Shown here in pieces: positions 1-8,429 of a stretch of 64,000 nucleotides of DNA. The notes under the pieces are model-generated. The model searched no databases. It saw only the letters and a list, made by a program, of their open reading frames with translations, and was not told where the DNA came from. Within the stretch, counting starts at the first letter, position 1. The number at the start of each line of letters is the position of its first letter. The stretch is from positions 15,663 to 79,662 of the forward strand of contig NZ_FZMQ01000007.1 of NCBI RefSeq assembly GCF_900197855.1, read 5' to 3'. Both the position numbers and the translations under genes were made by a program. Source of the stretch: Helicobacter cynogastricus. GTDB taxonomy: Bacteria > Campylobacterota > Campylobacteria > Campylobacterales > Helicobacteraceae.

Positions 1-157
1 ATTTGAACCAGCTTAAAGCACCAAGCACTAGAGGCGGGATTTTCTGTCCTTTTAGGTAGAGTTTTAAATTTCATACCCCCTCACCCTCCACCCCCCAGCA
101 ACCCAAAACCTAAAGGTAAACATTGCTTGTAATGAGGTAGGGGATAGGTGTGTGGCC
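1..157. other. Left edge, no assignable gene
   Basis: On the minus strand an ATG at 74 opens a frame of 24 codons that reaches the window edge without a stop, behind a G-rich leader that could act as a ribosome binding site. It may be the first codons of a gene outside the window, but it is too short to identify. The plus strand has an open tail ending with a stop near 57-59. Neither is supported well enough to call a gene. Confidence 0.25.
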
Positions 158-706
158 TTATTCTTGCTGTAATTTTTTGACTAAATCGATCACTTCTTGT
201 ATTTGTGTATTATTAAGTTTGCCTTCATGCACGAATCGCACCTTGCCTGCTTTATCTAGCACGACAATTAAACTTTCTTGCTTTTTTAAATCCCAAGCTT
301 TTTGCACCACGCCGTCATTATCCATCACCACTTGGCTTTTTGGATGCTCTCTCTTAGCCTTTTTGGTTTCTCCGCGCACAAAAAGTCCTGTACCCATAAT
401 GGCATCATCTACATTAATGATGTTGGTTGTTTGATATTTATTTTCGTCAAAATGTTCTGCAACAATGCGATCCATAAGAGGTTGATTTTCTGCCTTCACT
501 CTTTTGCGACCAGCTATGTGTTGGACGATGCGCACTTTTCCTAACAAATTTTTGCTATTCCACACCCTGTATTGTATGGAATCTCCATTCAAAACAAGCT
601 CACCCTTATCTTGCACCACTACACCTGCTAAGGGTTGATTGAGCGCGATATTGCTCCCGTGCACCATGCCTAATGTTAATAACAGGCTTCCTACTATCTT
701 TTTCAA
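158..706 (-). CDS. YtfJ-like secreted thioredoxin-fold protein
   Basis: A 182-residue protein with an N-terminal signal peptide (about residues 1-17, basic KK then a leucine-rich core). It resembles the YtfJ family, small periplasmic proteins with a thioredoxin-like fold whose function is not established. The C-terminal half has the family pattern of a DNDGVVQKAWDL stretch followed by a strand (SLIVVLDKAGKVRF) and a final helix. No CxxC is present, so a redox role is not indicated. The start codon is TTG at 704-706, with AAGGTAGG just upstream and a TATAAT box at 736-741. It is a monocistronic unit behind the restriction cassette on the same strand. Confidence 0.75.
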   Translation of the reverse strand: MKKIVGSLLLTLGMVHGSNIALNQPLAGVVVQDKGELVLNGDSIQYRVWNSKNLLGKVRIVQHIAGRKRVKAENQPLMDRIVAEHFDENKYQTTNIINVDDAIMGTGLFVRGETKKAKREHPKSQVVMDNDGVVQKAWDLKKQESLIVVLDKAGKVRFVHEGKLNNTQIQEVIDLVKKLQQE

Positions 707-735
707 AACACCTACCTTAAATCAGAGTTCCGGGA

Positions 736-741
736 ATTATA
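736..741 (-). promoter_or_regulatory. -10 box for the YtfJ-like gene
   Basis: A perfect minus-strand TATAAT lies 30 bases upstream of the TTG start in an A/T-rich stretch, as expected for the vegetative sigma factor in Helicobacter, where the -10 dominates and the -35 is weak. Confidence 0.5.
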
Positions 742-806
742 CTATTTTTAAGCGTAAAGGAAGCGAATTTTATACAAGTCATCATTTTAATCTATAAAAA
801 TTAACT

Positions 807-1685
807 TCAGTAATTCGTAACCAACACTTCTTGGCTGGGAGCGTGTTTGTGCTTGGTTTGGTAGCTGGAATTGGCGTAGCTGTATGTCAAGGGGTGGATA
901 TGCCACCTTTGTGCTCTGCACCATTCTAAGAGCAAACCATGCTCTGCCCCCTTATGCTCGATCACATTAGAGAGGGCAAATTGAATGCCCCTATGGCTAG
1001 CTCTCTCTAAAAAGTGCAACAAGTCTAGCTCATCGCCCACAGACCACCCCCCATTTTCGTTATAGCTCGCACAGCCCAAGAGATAGGGCGGATCAAGATA
1101 GAGAAAATCCTTGGCACTCAAGGCGTTTAAATCTATCTCTCTAAAGTCCATGCATAAAAAAGAACTCTCTTGAATCCTTGCTTGAAAAAGCTCTAACTTG
1201 CGTCTAAGCCTTGCATTGAAATCTCGCTTGCCTACGGGCAAATTAAAGTCCCCCTTAGCGTTAAAACGCATTTGGTTATTAAAGGCAAAGATCAGCAACA
1301 CCAGCAAGAATATGGGCTCTTTGTTTTGGTTATAACTCTCTCTCAGCCTTAAAAACGCGGGCTTATTGTGTGTGCTTAAACCCGCGTTAGAGGTGGTGTT
1401 GTAGTGGCTATAGCCCCACAGATGCGATTGGCTAAGCCCATGCGTGGCGATGATCTGATCGATGTGTTGTTCTAAATTGGGGGTGCTTTGGATGTATGCT
1501 AGTAGCTCAATCAAGGCGGGGTTTTTATCCACGCCCACGACTTGATGTGCCTTGATATTTGCCCCCACATTAAACCCCCCACAAAAGATGTCGTAAAAGG
1601 TGTGGATATTGGGTGGGAACTTGGGGAGTATTTGGGGCAAGAGCCGAAATTTACCCCCCGTGTAATTAAGGGGTGATTGGATCAA
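807..1685 (-). CDS. D12-class DNA adenine methyltransferase (Dam/DpnM type)
   Basis: A 292-residue class D12 (alpha) N6-adenine methyltransferase. Visible motifs in order: the N-terminal PLNYTGGK signature (residues 5-12), the SAM-binding motif DIFCGGFNVG (32-41), the FNNQMRFN...G.FN.P.G block (135-152) typical of Dam/M.DpnII enzymes, and catalytic DPPY (198-201). The length is normal. Its start overlaps the upstream methyltransferase by 20 bases, so the two are translationally linked. Dam-like enzymes of this shape methylate GATC. Beside an AlwI-type nuclease (known family site GGATC) it would protect one strand of an asymmetric site or all GATC. The specificity is inferred, not seen. Confidence 0.9.
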   Translation of the reverse strand: MIQSPLNYTGGKFRLLPQILPKFPPNIHTFYDIFCGGFNVGANIKAHQVVGVDKNPALIELLAYIQSTPNLEQHIDQIIATHGLSQSHLWGYSHYNTTSNAGLSTHNKPAFLRLRESYNQNKEPIFLLVLLIFAFNNQMRFNAKGDFNLPVGKRDFNARLRRKLELFQARIQESSFLCMDFREIDLNALSAKDFLYLDPPYLLGCASYNENGGWSVGDELDLLHFLERASHRGIQFALSNVIEHKGAEHGLLLEWCRAQRWHIHPLTYSYANSSYQTKHKHAPSQEVLVTNY

Positions 1686-2742
1686 GTGTTGCCCTAGCTT
1701 GTGTTTTTCTTAAACTAGCCTTAAGTTTATGAGGATGGACTGCACAGAAAAACAGCCGTTCTTGGTGGTTGGCGATGGCGGACTTGCCCGCACTAAAGGG
1801 GGTGCAATCCTTGCCAAAAACCGAAACCACGCCCTTTTGCCCTAAAATCTCTAAGATGTCGGCATCGCTAATCTTAGTGTTGGAGCGTGGGTTTGCACTC
1901 TTAGTGTTATTGTAAGAAAAGAGAATATAGCGGGCTTGCAAGCTGTCTATGAGTTCTTTAAAATGCTCTTTGGCATTTTTTAGGCAATACTGGCTTCTTA
2001 GTGCGCTCAAGTCCATTTTGCCCGCACTGCCAAAAACGGGGGGCTTTTTGTTGCGGGCAATGTTCTCTAAGAAGTGGTAGGCGTTGGCGTATTGGCGTGA
2101 GTTGTAGGGGGGGTCTAAATAAACAATGTCGACTGATAGGCACTTAGCGAGCACATTAGCATCCATGTTAAAAATTTGGTTATGGGTGTTGTAAGTATCG
2201 GCAATGATGGGCATACGCAACTCTAGGGGTCTTTCTAACTCCCCATTTTTGCGGTAGGCATCGTAATGCCCCACGGTGTTGGCGATCCGATCAATGGCGT
2301 AAATGAGAGAAGTTACCAAGATAGAATACTCCCGCTCATTTACTTCTTTTTTTTTAAGCTTTTCATCGAGATCATCGCGAATCCATCCCACTAGCTTAAG
2401 ATTTTTGGCACTTAAGTAGGTGTTGGCGAAGGTTTGGCTGTAATAGTTGTCGGTTAGGTCAGTGGCTTGATTGTAGTGGGTAATTAGGTGCAAAATCAAG
2501 CCCCTATCGTAGGGCTGATGTGAGAAAAAGCACACATAGGCGTGGTGGTTGCACGCTAAAAGATCATTAACCACGATGTCAAAGCTTGGGTTGAAGTGGT
2601 GGGCAACCACACCCGTGCCCGCAAAGAGATCGGCAAAGCTCTTGCACCCCTGCGTGTGCTGGCGTATCACTTGTGCGATCAGGTCTAGCATGTGTGCCTT
2701 GCCCCCCAAATAACGGCGGTTAGAGATGTTAAAAGTTTTCAT
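1666..2742 (-). CDS. D12-class DNA adenine methyltransferase, second of the pair
   Basis: A 358-residue adenine methyltransferase from the ATG at 2742, whose ATGA overlaps the TGA stop of the nuclease gene. An upstream ATG at 2787 is possible but would give a 49-base overlap. Motifs (numbered from the longer form): NRRYLGGK (23-30), SAM motif FADLFAGTGVV (51-61), catalytic DPPY (225-228) followed by NSRQYANAYHFLENI. It is only distantly similar to its neighbour methyltransferase, as expected when two enzymes protect the two strands of a non-palindromic site. A run of nine A on the coding strand (2347-2355), encoding Lys-Lys-Lys, is a possible slippage site. Confidence 0.88.
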   Translation of the reverse strand: MKTFNISNRRYLGGKAHMLDLIAQVIRQHTQGCKSFADLFAGTGVVAHHFNPSFDIVVNDLLACNHHAYVCFFSHQPYDRGLILHLITHYNQATDLTDNYYSQTFANTYLSAKNLKLVGWIRDDLDEKLKKKEVNEREYSILVTSLIYAIDRIANTVGHYDAYRKNGELERPLELRMPIIADTYNTHNQIFNMDANVLAKCLSVDIVYLDPPYNSRQYANAYHFLENIARNKKPPVFGSAGKMDLSALRSQYCLKNAKEHFKELIDSLQARYILFSYNNTKSANPRSNTKISDADILEILGQKGVVSVFGKDCTPFSAGKSAIANHQERLFFCAVHPHKLKASLRKTQARATLDPITP

Positions 2743-4685
2743 GGGGCACATAGAGCTTGCACCGCCTGCCAAACTTCTTTGTGCCAAGTGTGGGCGATGG
2801 GCTTGGGGTTGTGATAGCTATAGTCTTTAAAAATCGTGGCGATCAACGCCTTAAAATCGGGCTTTTTCTCTAAGAGGTAGCTGAGTTGTTTGGTGTCCAA
2901 AGCAAAGATTTTAACCCCCTGTGTACTGAACTTATGTCGTGTGTGCTGAAGTTGTGTGTAGGCACTCGCTCTAAAAAGATTGATGACATTGGCATCAAGT
3001 TTGTCAGCGATGAAAAAGACATAAGAGTTTCGATTGTGCTGATCGTTTTGGGCACTTAGGTTTGTTCCATGCCTGATGACGGGCTCTAACTCCCCCCGCT
3101 TTTGGGCGTTTTGATCCATCAGAGTAACTTCTAGCATGATGTCAAATGTGGCATGGCGTGCGATGATGTCGCCATCCCCACCCGGGGCATGCGACAAGGG
3201 CAAGCCATCGGCATCTAGGCTTAGTTTCATGCTATCTCGCAAGTTAAAGTCCTTGCCACTGATCCTATGCCACACAAGGGCACTGATGCATTCAAAGATA
3301 GTCGGCACGCTGGCGTTGTCTGTAACTTCTTTTTGGATTTGGGGGTGTTGCTTTTTATCGCCAAACAGCTCTAAGAGGGCGCAAAGCTGGCTGTCTGTGT
3401 AACGATTCTCAAGCTTGGCTTCAAATTGGCGGTCGTCTTTGTTTTTTAAAAAATCTTTGGTAGAAATTTGGGGCGCAATTTGGCACTTAGCCCTAATACG
3501 CTTTTCAAGGCTCTCTAGGGCGTTTTGGTCTAGGTTTAGTATTTCTATCAAGGTTAGGTCTTGCTGAAGGCCGGTGGCCATTCTAGGGGGCAAAGATTGC
3601 GTATGCAAGATGATTCGACTTTCAGGGCTAAAAATTTCTTGGATCACTTCTCTTTGCTTAAGGCTCACCAAACCATTGCTAAAGCTGATGATCCCTGTAA
3701 CCCTAAAGACACGGATCAACACATCGCTATACTCTTGCACAAGGTCGTGGTGCTTAGAGTGGCGATACATCTCGTAGAATCGGCGATTAAATTCTTGTAG
3801 ATTGGGTGCGTTAAACAGGGCGTTTTCTTTGCTAATGAGCGACTCTATGAAAAAGGGCTTGCCAAACCCAAAGGCTTTAATAACAGCTGGATCAGAGCCA
3901 ATGGCGTGCAAACTCTCTAGGTTTTGGGGGTTTTTGGCGTGGTAAAAGTCTAGGCAAGCTTGGTAGAATTGCCCGTAGAGAGCTGTTACTTTTTTGCTTT
4001 TGCGGTTTTTAAAGTGGGTGTAAAATTGTGTATTTTTGATGGGGGCGTTTGCAAAATGCACTTCTTGGCTATCTGTGCATAGCGCGTTGATAAAAACATC
4101 GATGTCTTGCTTGTTCTCTACAACCCTTTGATAGCCATCAAAGATGCTTGTCAGTTGTTCTGCATGTTGTGTGGGCTCTAAGCTTAATAAAATCTTACAA
4201 AAGTGATCTTGGGGAATTTGTGGGTGTCTTAGCAAGAGTGCAAGGGCTATGCGGTAAATGTAAAGGGCACATTCACCCTGATATACCCCTAATTTGAAAA
4301 GTTGCCGTAAAAAGGCAAGGTTATCTGCTCTTAAGCCTAGCAAGTTTTCTAAAAAATCTGGCTCAATTTTATTCTGCAAAAAGGCTAAACCTGCTGGGGT
4401 CAATGCCCGTTTTTCGTCTATAAAGCCTATTTTAACAAGTGCATTGCTGTAGGTTCTTGCCCGCTTGGCTTGTTCTGCTGGAGCGATGTCTTTTTCTGGT
4501 GGCTTGATGAGAGCACTCTCTAGCACATAGCGGTAAAACAGCTCTTGCGAGCCGTTGTATATGTCCCACTTTAGGGGCAAATCTTGCAAACCCTGAAGCA
4601 GGATTTTGTAGTCGCTGGCAATCTCTTTGCGCCTAAAGCCGGTATCTCTAAGATTGATGGGGGAGTTTGGTTTTTTGGTGATCAT
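2739..4685 (-). CDS. AlwI-family type IIS restriction endonuclease
   Basis: A 648-residue protein resembling the AlwI / BstNBI / MlyI / PleI group, enzymes that bind short asymmetric sites (GGATC or GAGTC) and cut a few bases away. The C-terminal nuclease core is recognisable. A DGD near 504-506 is followed by D515, the EVTL motif (519-522), Q525, then E532, E534-PVIRH (to 539), matching the acidic/His catalytic cluster of that family. The N-terminal about 400 residues would carry DNA recognition. It is the first gene of the cassette and is followed by two overlapping methyltransferase genes. It starts only 28 bases after motE, so it is probably read through from the motE operon. It appears intact. 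Confidence 0.8.
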   Translation of the reverse strand: MITKKPNSPINLRDTGFRRKEIASDYKILLQGLQDLPLKWDIYNGSQELFYRYVLESALIKPPEKDIAPAEQAKRARTYSNALVKIGFIDEKRALTPAGLAFLQNKIEPDFLENLLGLRADNLAFLRQLFKLGVYQGECALYIYRIALALLLRHPQIPQDHFCKILLSLEPTQHAEQLTSIFDGYQRVVENKQDIDVFINALCTDSQEVHFANAPIKNTQFYTHFKNRKSKKVTALYGQFYQACLDFYHAKNPQNLESLHAIGSDPAVIKAFGFGKPFFIESLISKENALFNAPNLQEFNRRFYEMYRHSKHHDLVQEYSDVLIRVFRVTGIISFSNGLVSLKQREVIQEIFSPESRIILHTQSLPPRMATGLQQDLTLIEILNLDQNALESLEKRIRAKCQIAPQISTKDFLKNKDDRQFEAKLENRYTDSQLCALLELFGDKKQHPQIQKEVTDNASVPTIFECISALVWHRISGKDFNLRDSMKLSLDADGLPLSHAPGGDGDIIARHATFDIMLEVTLMDQNAQKRGELEPVIRHGTNLSAQNDQHNRNSYVFFIADKLDANVINLFRASAYTQLQHTRHKFSTQGVKIFALDTKQLSYLLEKKPDFKALIATIFKDYSYHNPKPIAHTWHKEVWQAVQALCAP

Positions 4686-4713
4686 TTAGAGTTATCCTGT
4701 GGGTTTGGTTGGT

Positions 4714-5337
4714 TTATTCCTCATCATCTGGATTTTTAGGTGGGGGTGGGGGTGGGGGTTTGGGGGGGTCTTTGAAGGGGGGGCCTTTTTGGAGCATCTC
4801 AGTGAGCATAGCAGCCTTTTGGGGATCCATTTTGGCTAGGATTTTACCCATGTCCTTAGCCTCTAGGGTAGAGAGGATTTGCGCGGCTTGGCTGGGGGGG
4901 AGATCTTGTAAAATGGGGGCGGCTTTAGAATCTTTCATCTTAGCGTAGGTGCTAGAGAGTTTGCTCTGGCTGGCTTCCTTGATCTCTTTAAGCAATTCCT
5001 CATTTTTAGCGATCAAATTTTTTAGCTTTTTTTCATTCTCTTCTTGGGTGGTTTTGAGCTGTGCCTCCTTGCCCTCAAGTTCTTTAAGTTTAGCACTCAG
5101 AGCCTTTTCGCGCTCGTTCACCTTTGCGCTGCGTTGATCTAGCAAGTGCTGGGTTTCATTTTGTAAGGTTTGTAGAGTAAGGGCGCGCTGTTGGAGCATT
5201 TGAAGCTGTTGATCGATCTCTGCCTTTCTAGATTCAAAAATGGCGTTGCATTGCAAAAACTGATCGGCGGCTTTTTGTTCTGTTTGTGCGCCGCACACAC
5301 AAAAGACTAAACAAGTCAATGAGAAAATTCTACGCAT
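4714..5337 (-). CDS. motE: MotE-like flagellar motor accessory protein
   Basis: A 207-residue exported protein from the ATG at 5337 (an ATG at 5379 would run deep into fliJ). A signal peptide comes first (MRRIFSL, then a short hydrophobic core), then a long Gln/Glu/Lys-rich coiled coil (to about residue 130), then an MgtE-N-like helical domain containing LPPSQAAQILSTL and KILAKMDPQKAA. In epsilonproteobacteria MotE is a periplasmic chaperone-like partner of MotC in the flagellar motor; the H. pylori equivalent is HP0257 beside fliJ and purA. The C-terminus is unusual: a proline-rich tail with seven consecutive prolines ending in acidic DDEE, encoded by a simple sequence repeat. The start overlaps the fliJ stop by 8 bases. 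Confidence 0.75.
   Translation of the reverse strand: MRRIFSLTCLVFCVCGAQTEQKAADQFLQCNAIFESRKAEIDQQLQMLQQRALTLQTLQNETQHLLDQRSAKVNEREKALSAKLKELEGKEAQLKTTQEENEKKLKNLIAKNEELLKEIKEASQSKLSSTYAKMKDSKAAPILQDLPPSQAAQILSTLEAKDMGKILAKMDPQKAAMLTEMLQKGPPFKDPPKPPPPPPPKNPDDEE
4737..4784 (-). repeat. Simple sequence repeat in the motE 3' end
   Basis: On the plus strand this reads as repeated TGGGGG hexamers (three in a row from 4741), then a run of seven G (4762-4768) and a second run of seven G (4777-4783). On the coding strand these are CCCCCA hexamers and C7 runs encoding the Pro-rich tail. Hexamer changes keep the frame and add or remove Pro-Pro; C7 slippage would shift the frame only in the last residues. 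Confidence 0.7.
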
Positions 5338-5755
5338 GGAGATTTCTTTTTTGATAGAACGCGCGCGCGCTGATCGCATCCATTTGTTTTTGTTCTAGCT
5401 GTTTGAGACGCGCTAATTCCTTTTGAGTTTGCAAAGTGTCCAAGTAGGTGATTTTTTCATGTTCGATCATGGACTCCTTATATTCTGCTTGGAGTTGCAA
5501 CCCCTTTTGCTGGAGCAAATCAATCTCGTGGTTGAGGCGATCGATTTCATAGCGGTAATTTTGTTTGAGAGCGTTAAGTTGGGCAAAATTGCCAAACCCT
5601 CCCTCAGAGGGCAGATTGAGCGCATAAAACTCTTGGATTAAGGCTTGAAGAGCTTTTTGTTTGCCCACGATTTTAGCCTGATTATTAGCGATGGTAATCT
5701 CACACCGCTGCACAACTTGGTGCTTGATCTTTAATAAGGCTTTAAATTGGCTCAT
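5330..5755 (-). CDS. fliJ: Flagellar export protein FliJ
   Basis: A 141-residue, almost entirely helical coiled-coil protein, a normal size for FliJ, the soluble component of the flagellar type III export ATPase complex that works with FliI and FliH. Charged heptad-like segments run from about residue 10 to 135 (for example LQAEYKESMIEHEKITYLDTL). Sequence alone is weakly diagnostic; the call rests on the coiled coil plus position between purA and motE, the same as HP0255-HP0256-HP0257. Its ATG overlaps the purA stop by 4 bases. Confidence 0.75.
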   Translation of the reverse strand: MSQFKALLKIKHQVVQRCEITIANNQAKIVGKQKALQALIQEFYALNLPSEGGFGNFAQLNALKQNYRYEIDRLNHEIDLLQQKGLQLQAEYKESMIEHEKITYLDTLQTQKELARLKQLEQKQMDAISARAFYQKRNLHA

Positions 5756-6963
5756 CTTAATATCATTTCCTCACGCTTAGGGCTAGTAGAGATCATGCTA
5801 ATGCGCACCCCCACTAACTCCTCAAGGGCTAGAATATACTCTTGGGCTTGCTTGGGCAGATCGCCAAAGCTTTTTGCCCCCGCGCTACACTTCCAGCCTT
5901 TAAAACTCTGATAAACCGGTTGCACTCCCTCTAGGCAATCAGGCATGCTAGAGAGAGTTTGCCCCTGCCTGCTATAGCCCACACTCACTAAGATTTCTTC
6001 TAATCCATCCAAAACATCTAATTTCATCAAGGCTAACTCCGTGCATCCATTCAGACGGCAGGCATATTTCATTGCTAAACTATCAAAATACCCACAACGG
6101 CGCGCGCGATTGGTAGTCGTGCCAAATTCATGCCCTCTTTGGCGTAAAAATTCCCCCACCTCTGCACATTCCTCTGTGGGAAAAGGACCATTGCCCACCC
6201 GCGTGCAATAGGCCTTAGCCACGCCAATCACTTTATCAATGTCCTTAATACTGAGTCCGCTCCCACTACAAGCTCCTGCGACAATGGTGGTTGAGCTTGT
6301 AACAAAGGGATAAGTTCCAAAATCAATATCTAGCATACTCCCCTGTGCGCCTTCTAGTAGGATTTTTTTTCCAGCGTCCATACCCTCCCATAAAAGTTCT
6401 GTTGTGTCGGCAATATAGGGCAAAATAAGAGGAGTGTAACGATCTAGGTAATCGTTGATGGCTTGCCTGTCTATATTAGTTTGCATTTGGGTTAGATGAT
6501 CTTCTAGACGATCTTTTAAATAGCTAGGATGGCGCAAATCCCCCACGCGTAACCCCAAACGACCGATCTTATCTTGGTAAGCAGGACCAATTCCCTTACG
6601 CGTGGTGCCTATGGCATTTTTAGATTCTTGGCGTGTTTCTAGCATCTGATGGTAGGGCAAAATCAAATGCGCGCGGCTGCTCACAAAGAGGCGACCCTTT
6701 AAGTCTGAAAATTGCGCGATCTCAGAGGCAAGCGCGTCCAAAGCTACAACAACACCATTGCCAATGACATTTTTACACTGAGGATAAAGCACGCCTGAGG
6801 GGATGAGATGGAGGGCGTAAGTGTGATCATTGGCTACAATGGTATGCCCCGCATTATGCCCGCCTTGAAAACGCACAATAAAATCATAGTCCCCGGCTAA
6901 GCGATCCACCAATTTACCCTTACCCTCATCTCCCCACTGCACCCCCACAACCACATCTGCCAT
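5752..6963 (-). CDS. purA: Adenylosuccinate synthetase
   Basis: A 403-residue PurA, which condenses IMP with aspartate using GTP in the first step from IMP to AMP. The N-terminal P-loop QWGDEGKGK (residues 9-17, with catalytic Asp12) and GGHNAGHT (34-41) are intact, as are AIGTTRKGIGPAY, RVGNGPFPTE and TTNRARRCGYFD further on. Full length and cytoplasmic. It starts 18 bases after prs on the same strand. Confidence 0.97.
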   Translation of the reverse strand: MADVVVGVQWGDEGKGKLVDRLAGDYDFIVRFQGGHNAGHTIVANDHTYALHLIPSGVLYPQCKNVIGNGVVVALDALASEIAQFSDLKGRLFVSSRAHLILPYHQMLETRQESKNAIGTTRKGIGPAYQDKIGRLGLRVGDLRHPSYLKDRLEDHLTQMQTNIDRQAINDYLDRYTPLILPYIADTTELLWEGMDAGKKILLEGAQGSMLDIDFGTYPFVTSSTTIVAGACSGSGLSIKDIDKVIGVAKAYCTRVGNGPFPTEECAEVGEFLRQRGHEFGTTTNRARRCGYFDSLAMKYACRLNGCTELALMKLDVLDGLEEILVSVGYSRQGQTLSSMPDCLEGVQPVYQSFKGWKCSAGAKSFGDLPKQAQEYILALEELVGVRISMISTSPKREEMILR

Positions 6964-6981
6964 TTTTATCCTTTTGTCAAA

Positions 6982-7917
6982 TTACACAAAGAGAGATTGC
7001 ACACTCTCATTGTGATAGATGCGCCGAATCACCTCTGCAAACAAGGGTGCAACACTCAAAATCGTGATTTTGGGGTGAGTCCCTTTAAGGGGGATAGAAT
7101 TACTCACAATCACCTCATCTAGCGCGCTTTCTTGAATGCGCTTTTTGGCATTCCCGCTCAAAACTGCATGCGTGCCAATAGCCATCACCGAGCGCGCTCC
7201 TCTTTCTTTGAGCATGCTTGCTGCCTTGCAGATGGTCCCGGCAGTGTCCACCATGTCATCAACTAAAATAATGTCTTTTCCCTGCACTTCCCCGATAATA
7301 TTCATCACCTCTGATTCATTGGCCCTTTCACGCCGTTTATCCACAATCACTAAATCCATGCCTAGCTGGCTAGCAAAATAGCGCGCACGCGCCACACCGC
7401 CAATATCTGGGCTGGCCACCACCGGGTTTTTAAAATCTTTAGAGCAAATATAGTCTCTAAAGATGATCGAGCCGTAAAGATTGTCTACTGGAATGTTAAA
7501 AAATCCTTGAATTTGCCCGGCGTGTAAATCCATGGTGATCAAGCGATCGATGCGCACGGTTTGCATCAAATCGGCTACAAGTTTGGCACTAATGGGCACT
7601 CTAGGGGCAGCCTTGCGATCCTGTCTAGCATAACCAAAATAAGGCACTACAGCCGTGATCGAATTAGCAGAGCTGCGGCGCAAAGCGTCCACCATGACCA
7701 ATAACTCCATTAAATTATCATTTACAGGCGCGCAGGTGGGTTGGACGATGTAGACATCCCTCCCTCGCACCGACTCGCTAATTTGCACATTGATCTCACC
7801 ATCGCTAAAACGGCCTAAAACGACTTTAGAAAGCCCCACGCCTAGATGTTTAGCAACCTCCTTACCAAAACCCGGATGTGCGCTCCCGCTAAAAATTTTA
7901 AAACTCCGTGTCCGCAT
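6982..7917 (-). CDS. prs: Ribose-phosphate pyrophosphokinase
   Basis: A 311-residue class I PRPP synthetase, making PRPP from ribose-5-phosphate and ATP for purine, pyrimidine, His, Trp and NAD synthesis. The family signatures are present: the ATP flexible region with [10 protein letters not shown], the [12 protein letters not shown] block, the ribose-5-phosphate loop [10 protein letters not shown], and SGNAKKRI near the end. Length matches the family. It lies between the HIT gene (11 bases) and purA (18 bases), as in H. pylori HP0742. Confidence 0.97.
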   Translation of the reverse strand: MRTRSFKIFSGSAHPGFGKEVAKHLGVGLSKVVLGRFSDGEINVQISESVRGRDVYIVQPTCAPVNDNLMELLVMVDALRRSSANSITAVVPYFGYARQDRKAAPRVPISAKLVADLMQTVRIDRLITMDLHAGQIQGFFNIPVDNLYGSIIFRDYICSKDFKNPVVASPDIGGVARARYFASQLGMDLVIVDKRRERANESEVMNIIGEVQGKDIILVDDMVDTAGTICKAASMLKERGARSVMAIGTHAVLSGNAKKRIQESALDEVIVSNSIPLKGTHPKITILSVAPLFAEVIRRIYHNESVQSLFV

Positions 7918-7928
7918 ACACTTTCCTT

Positions 7929-8423
7929 TTAAGTGGTAAAATAGGATTTGCCTTTTTCCTTGAGATTTTGATAAATGGCTTCAAAATCCACACCATATAC
8001 TCGTGTATCTCCAATCACACTGATAAAATTAGTATCTTTGGCAAAGCGAGGCACTAAATGTCCATGCAAATGTGCAGCAATCCCAGCCCCACCAGCGTCC
8101 TTGAGATTGAAGCCTATGTTGATTCCCGATGCGTCAAAATCATAGAGAAGTTGTACACCCTCATAAATGCGCTTTTGCAAATGTTGCCAATCTTGCAGGC
8201 TTAAAAGCTCGGGGCTATCTACATGTTGGTGGGGAATCACCATAAAGTGCCCGGGATTATAAGGGTAGCGATTCATCAATACTAAGACTTGTGCGTCTCT
8301 ATGCAAAACATGGTTTGTAGTGTCTAAATGAGGGGCTTTACTAATGGCACAAAATACACAGCCTTGGGAATCTATTTCTTGTAAATAAGGGCTACGCCAA
8401 GGTGCATAGAGCCGTTGCATCAT
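7929..8423 (-). CDS. HIT-family nucleotide hydrolase/transferase
   Basis: A 164-residue histidine-triad protein. The HxHxHxx active site reads HLHGHLVP near residues 121-128, and a CVFC pair lies near residue 22, as in zinc-binding HIT proteins of the HINT/Ap4A group. Such proteins hydrolyse nucleoside phosphoramidates or dinucleoside polyphosphates; the actual substrate is unknown. It lies 6 bases behind murF, as in HP0741. Confidence 0.9.
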   Translation of the reverse strand: MMQRLYAPWRSPYLQEIDSQGCVFCAISKAPHLDTTNHVLHRDAQVLVLMNRYPYNPGHFMVIPHQHVDSPELLSLQDWQHLQKRIYEGVQLLYDFDASGINIGFNLKDAGGAGIAAHLHGHLVPRFAKDTNFISVIGDTRVYGVDFEAIYQNLKEKGKSYFTT

Positions 8424-8429
8424 TGTCCT

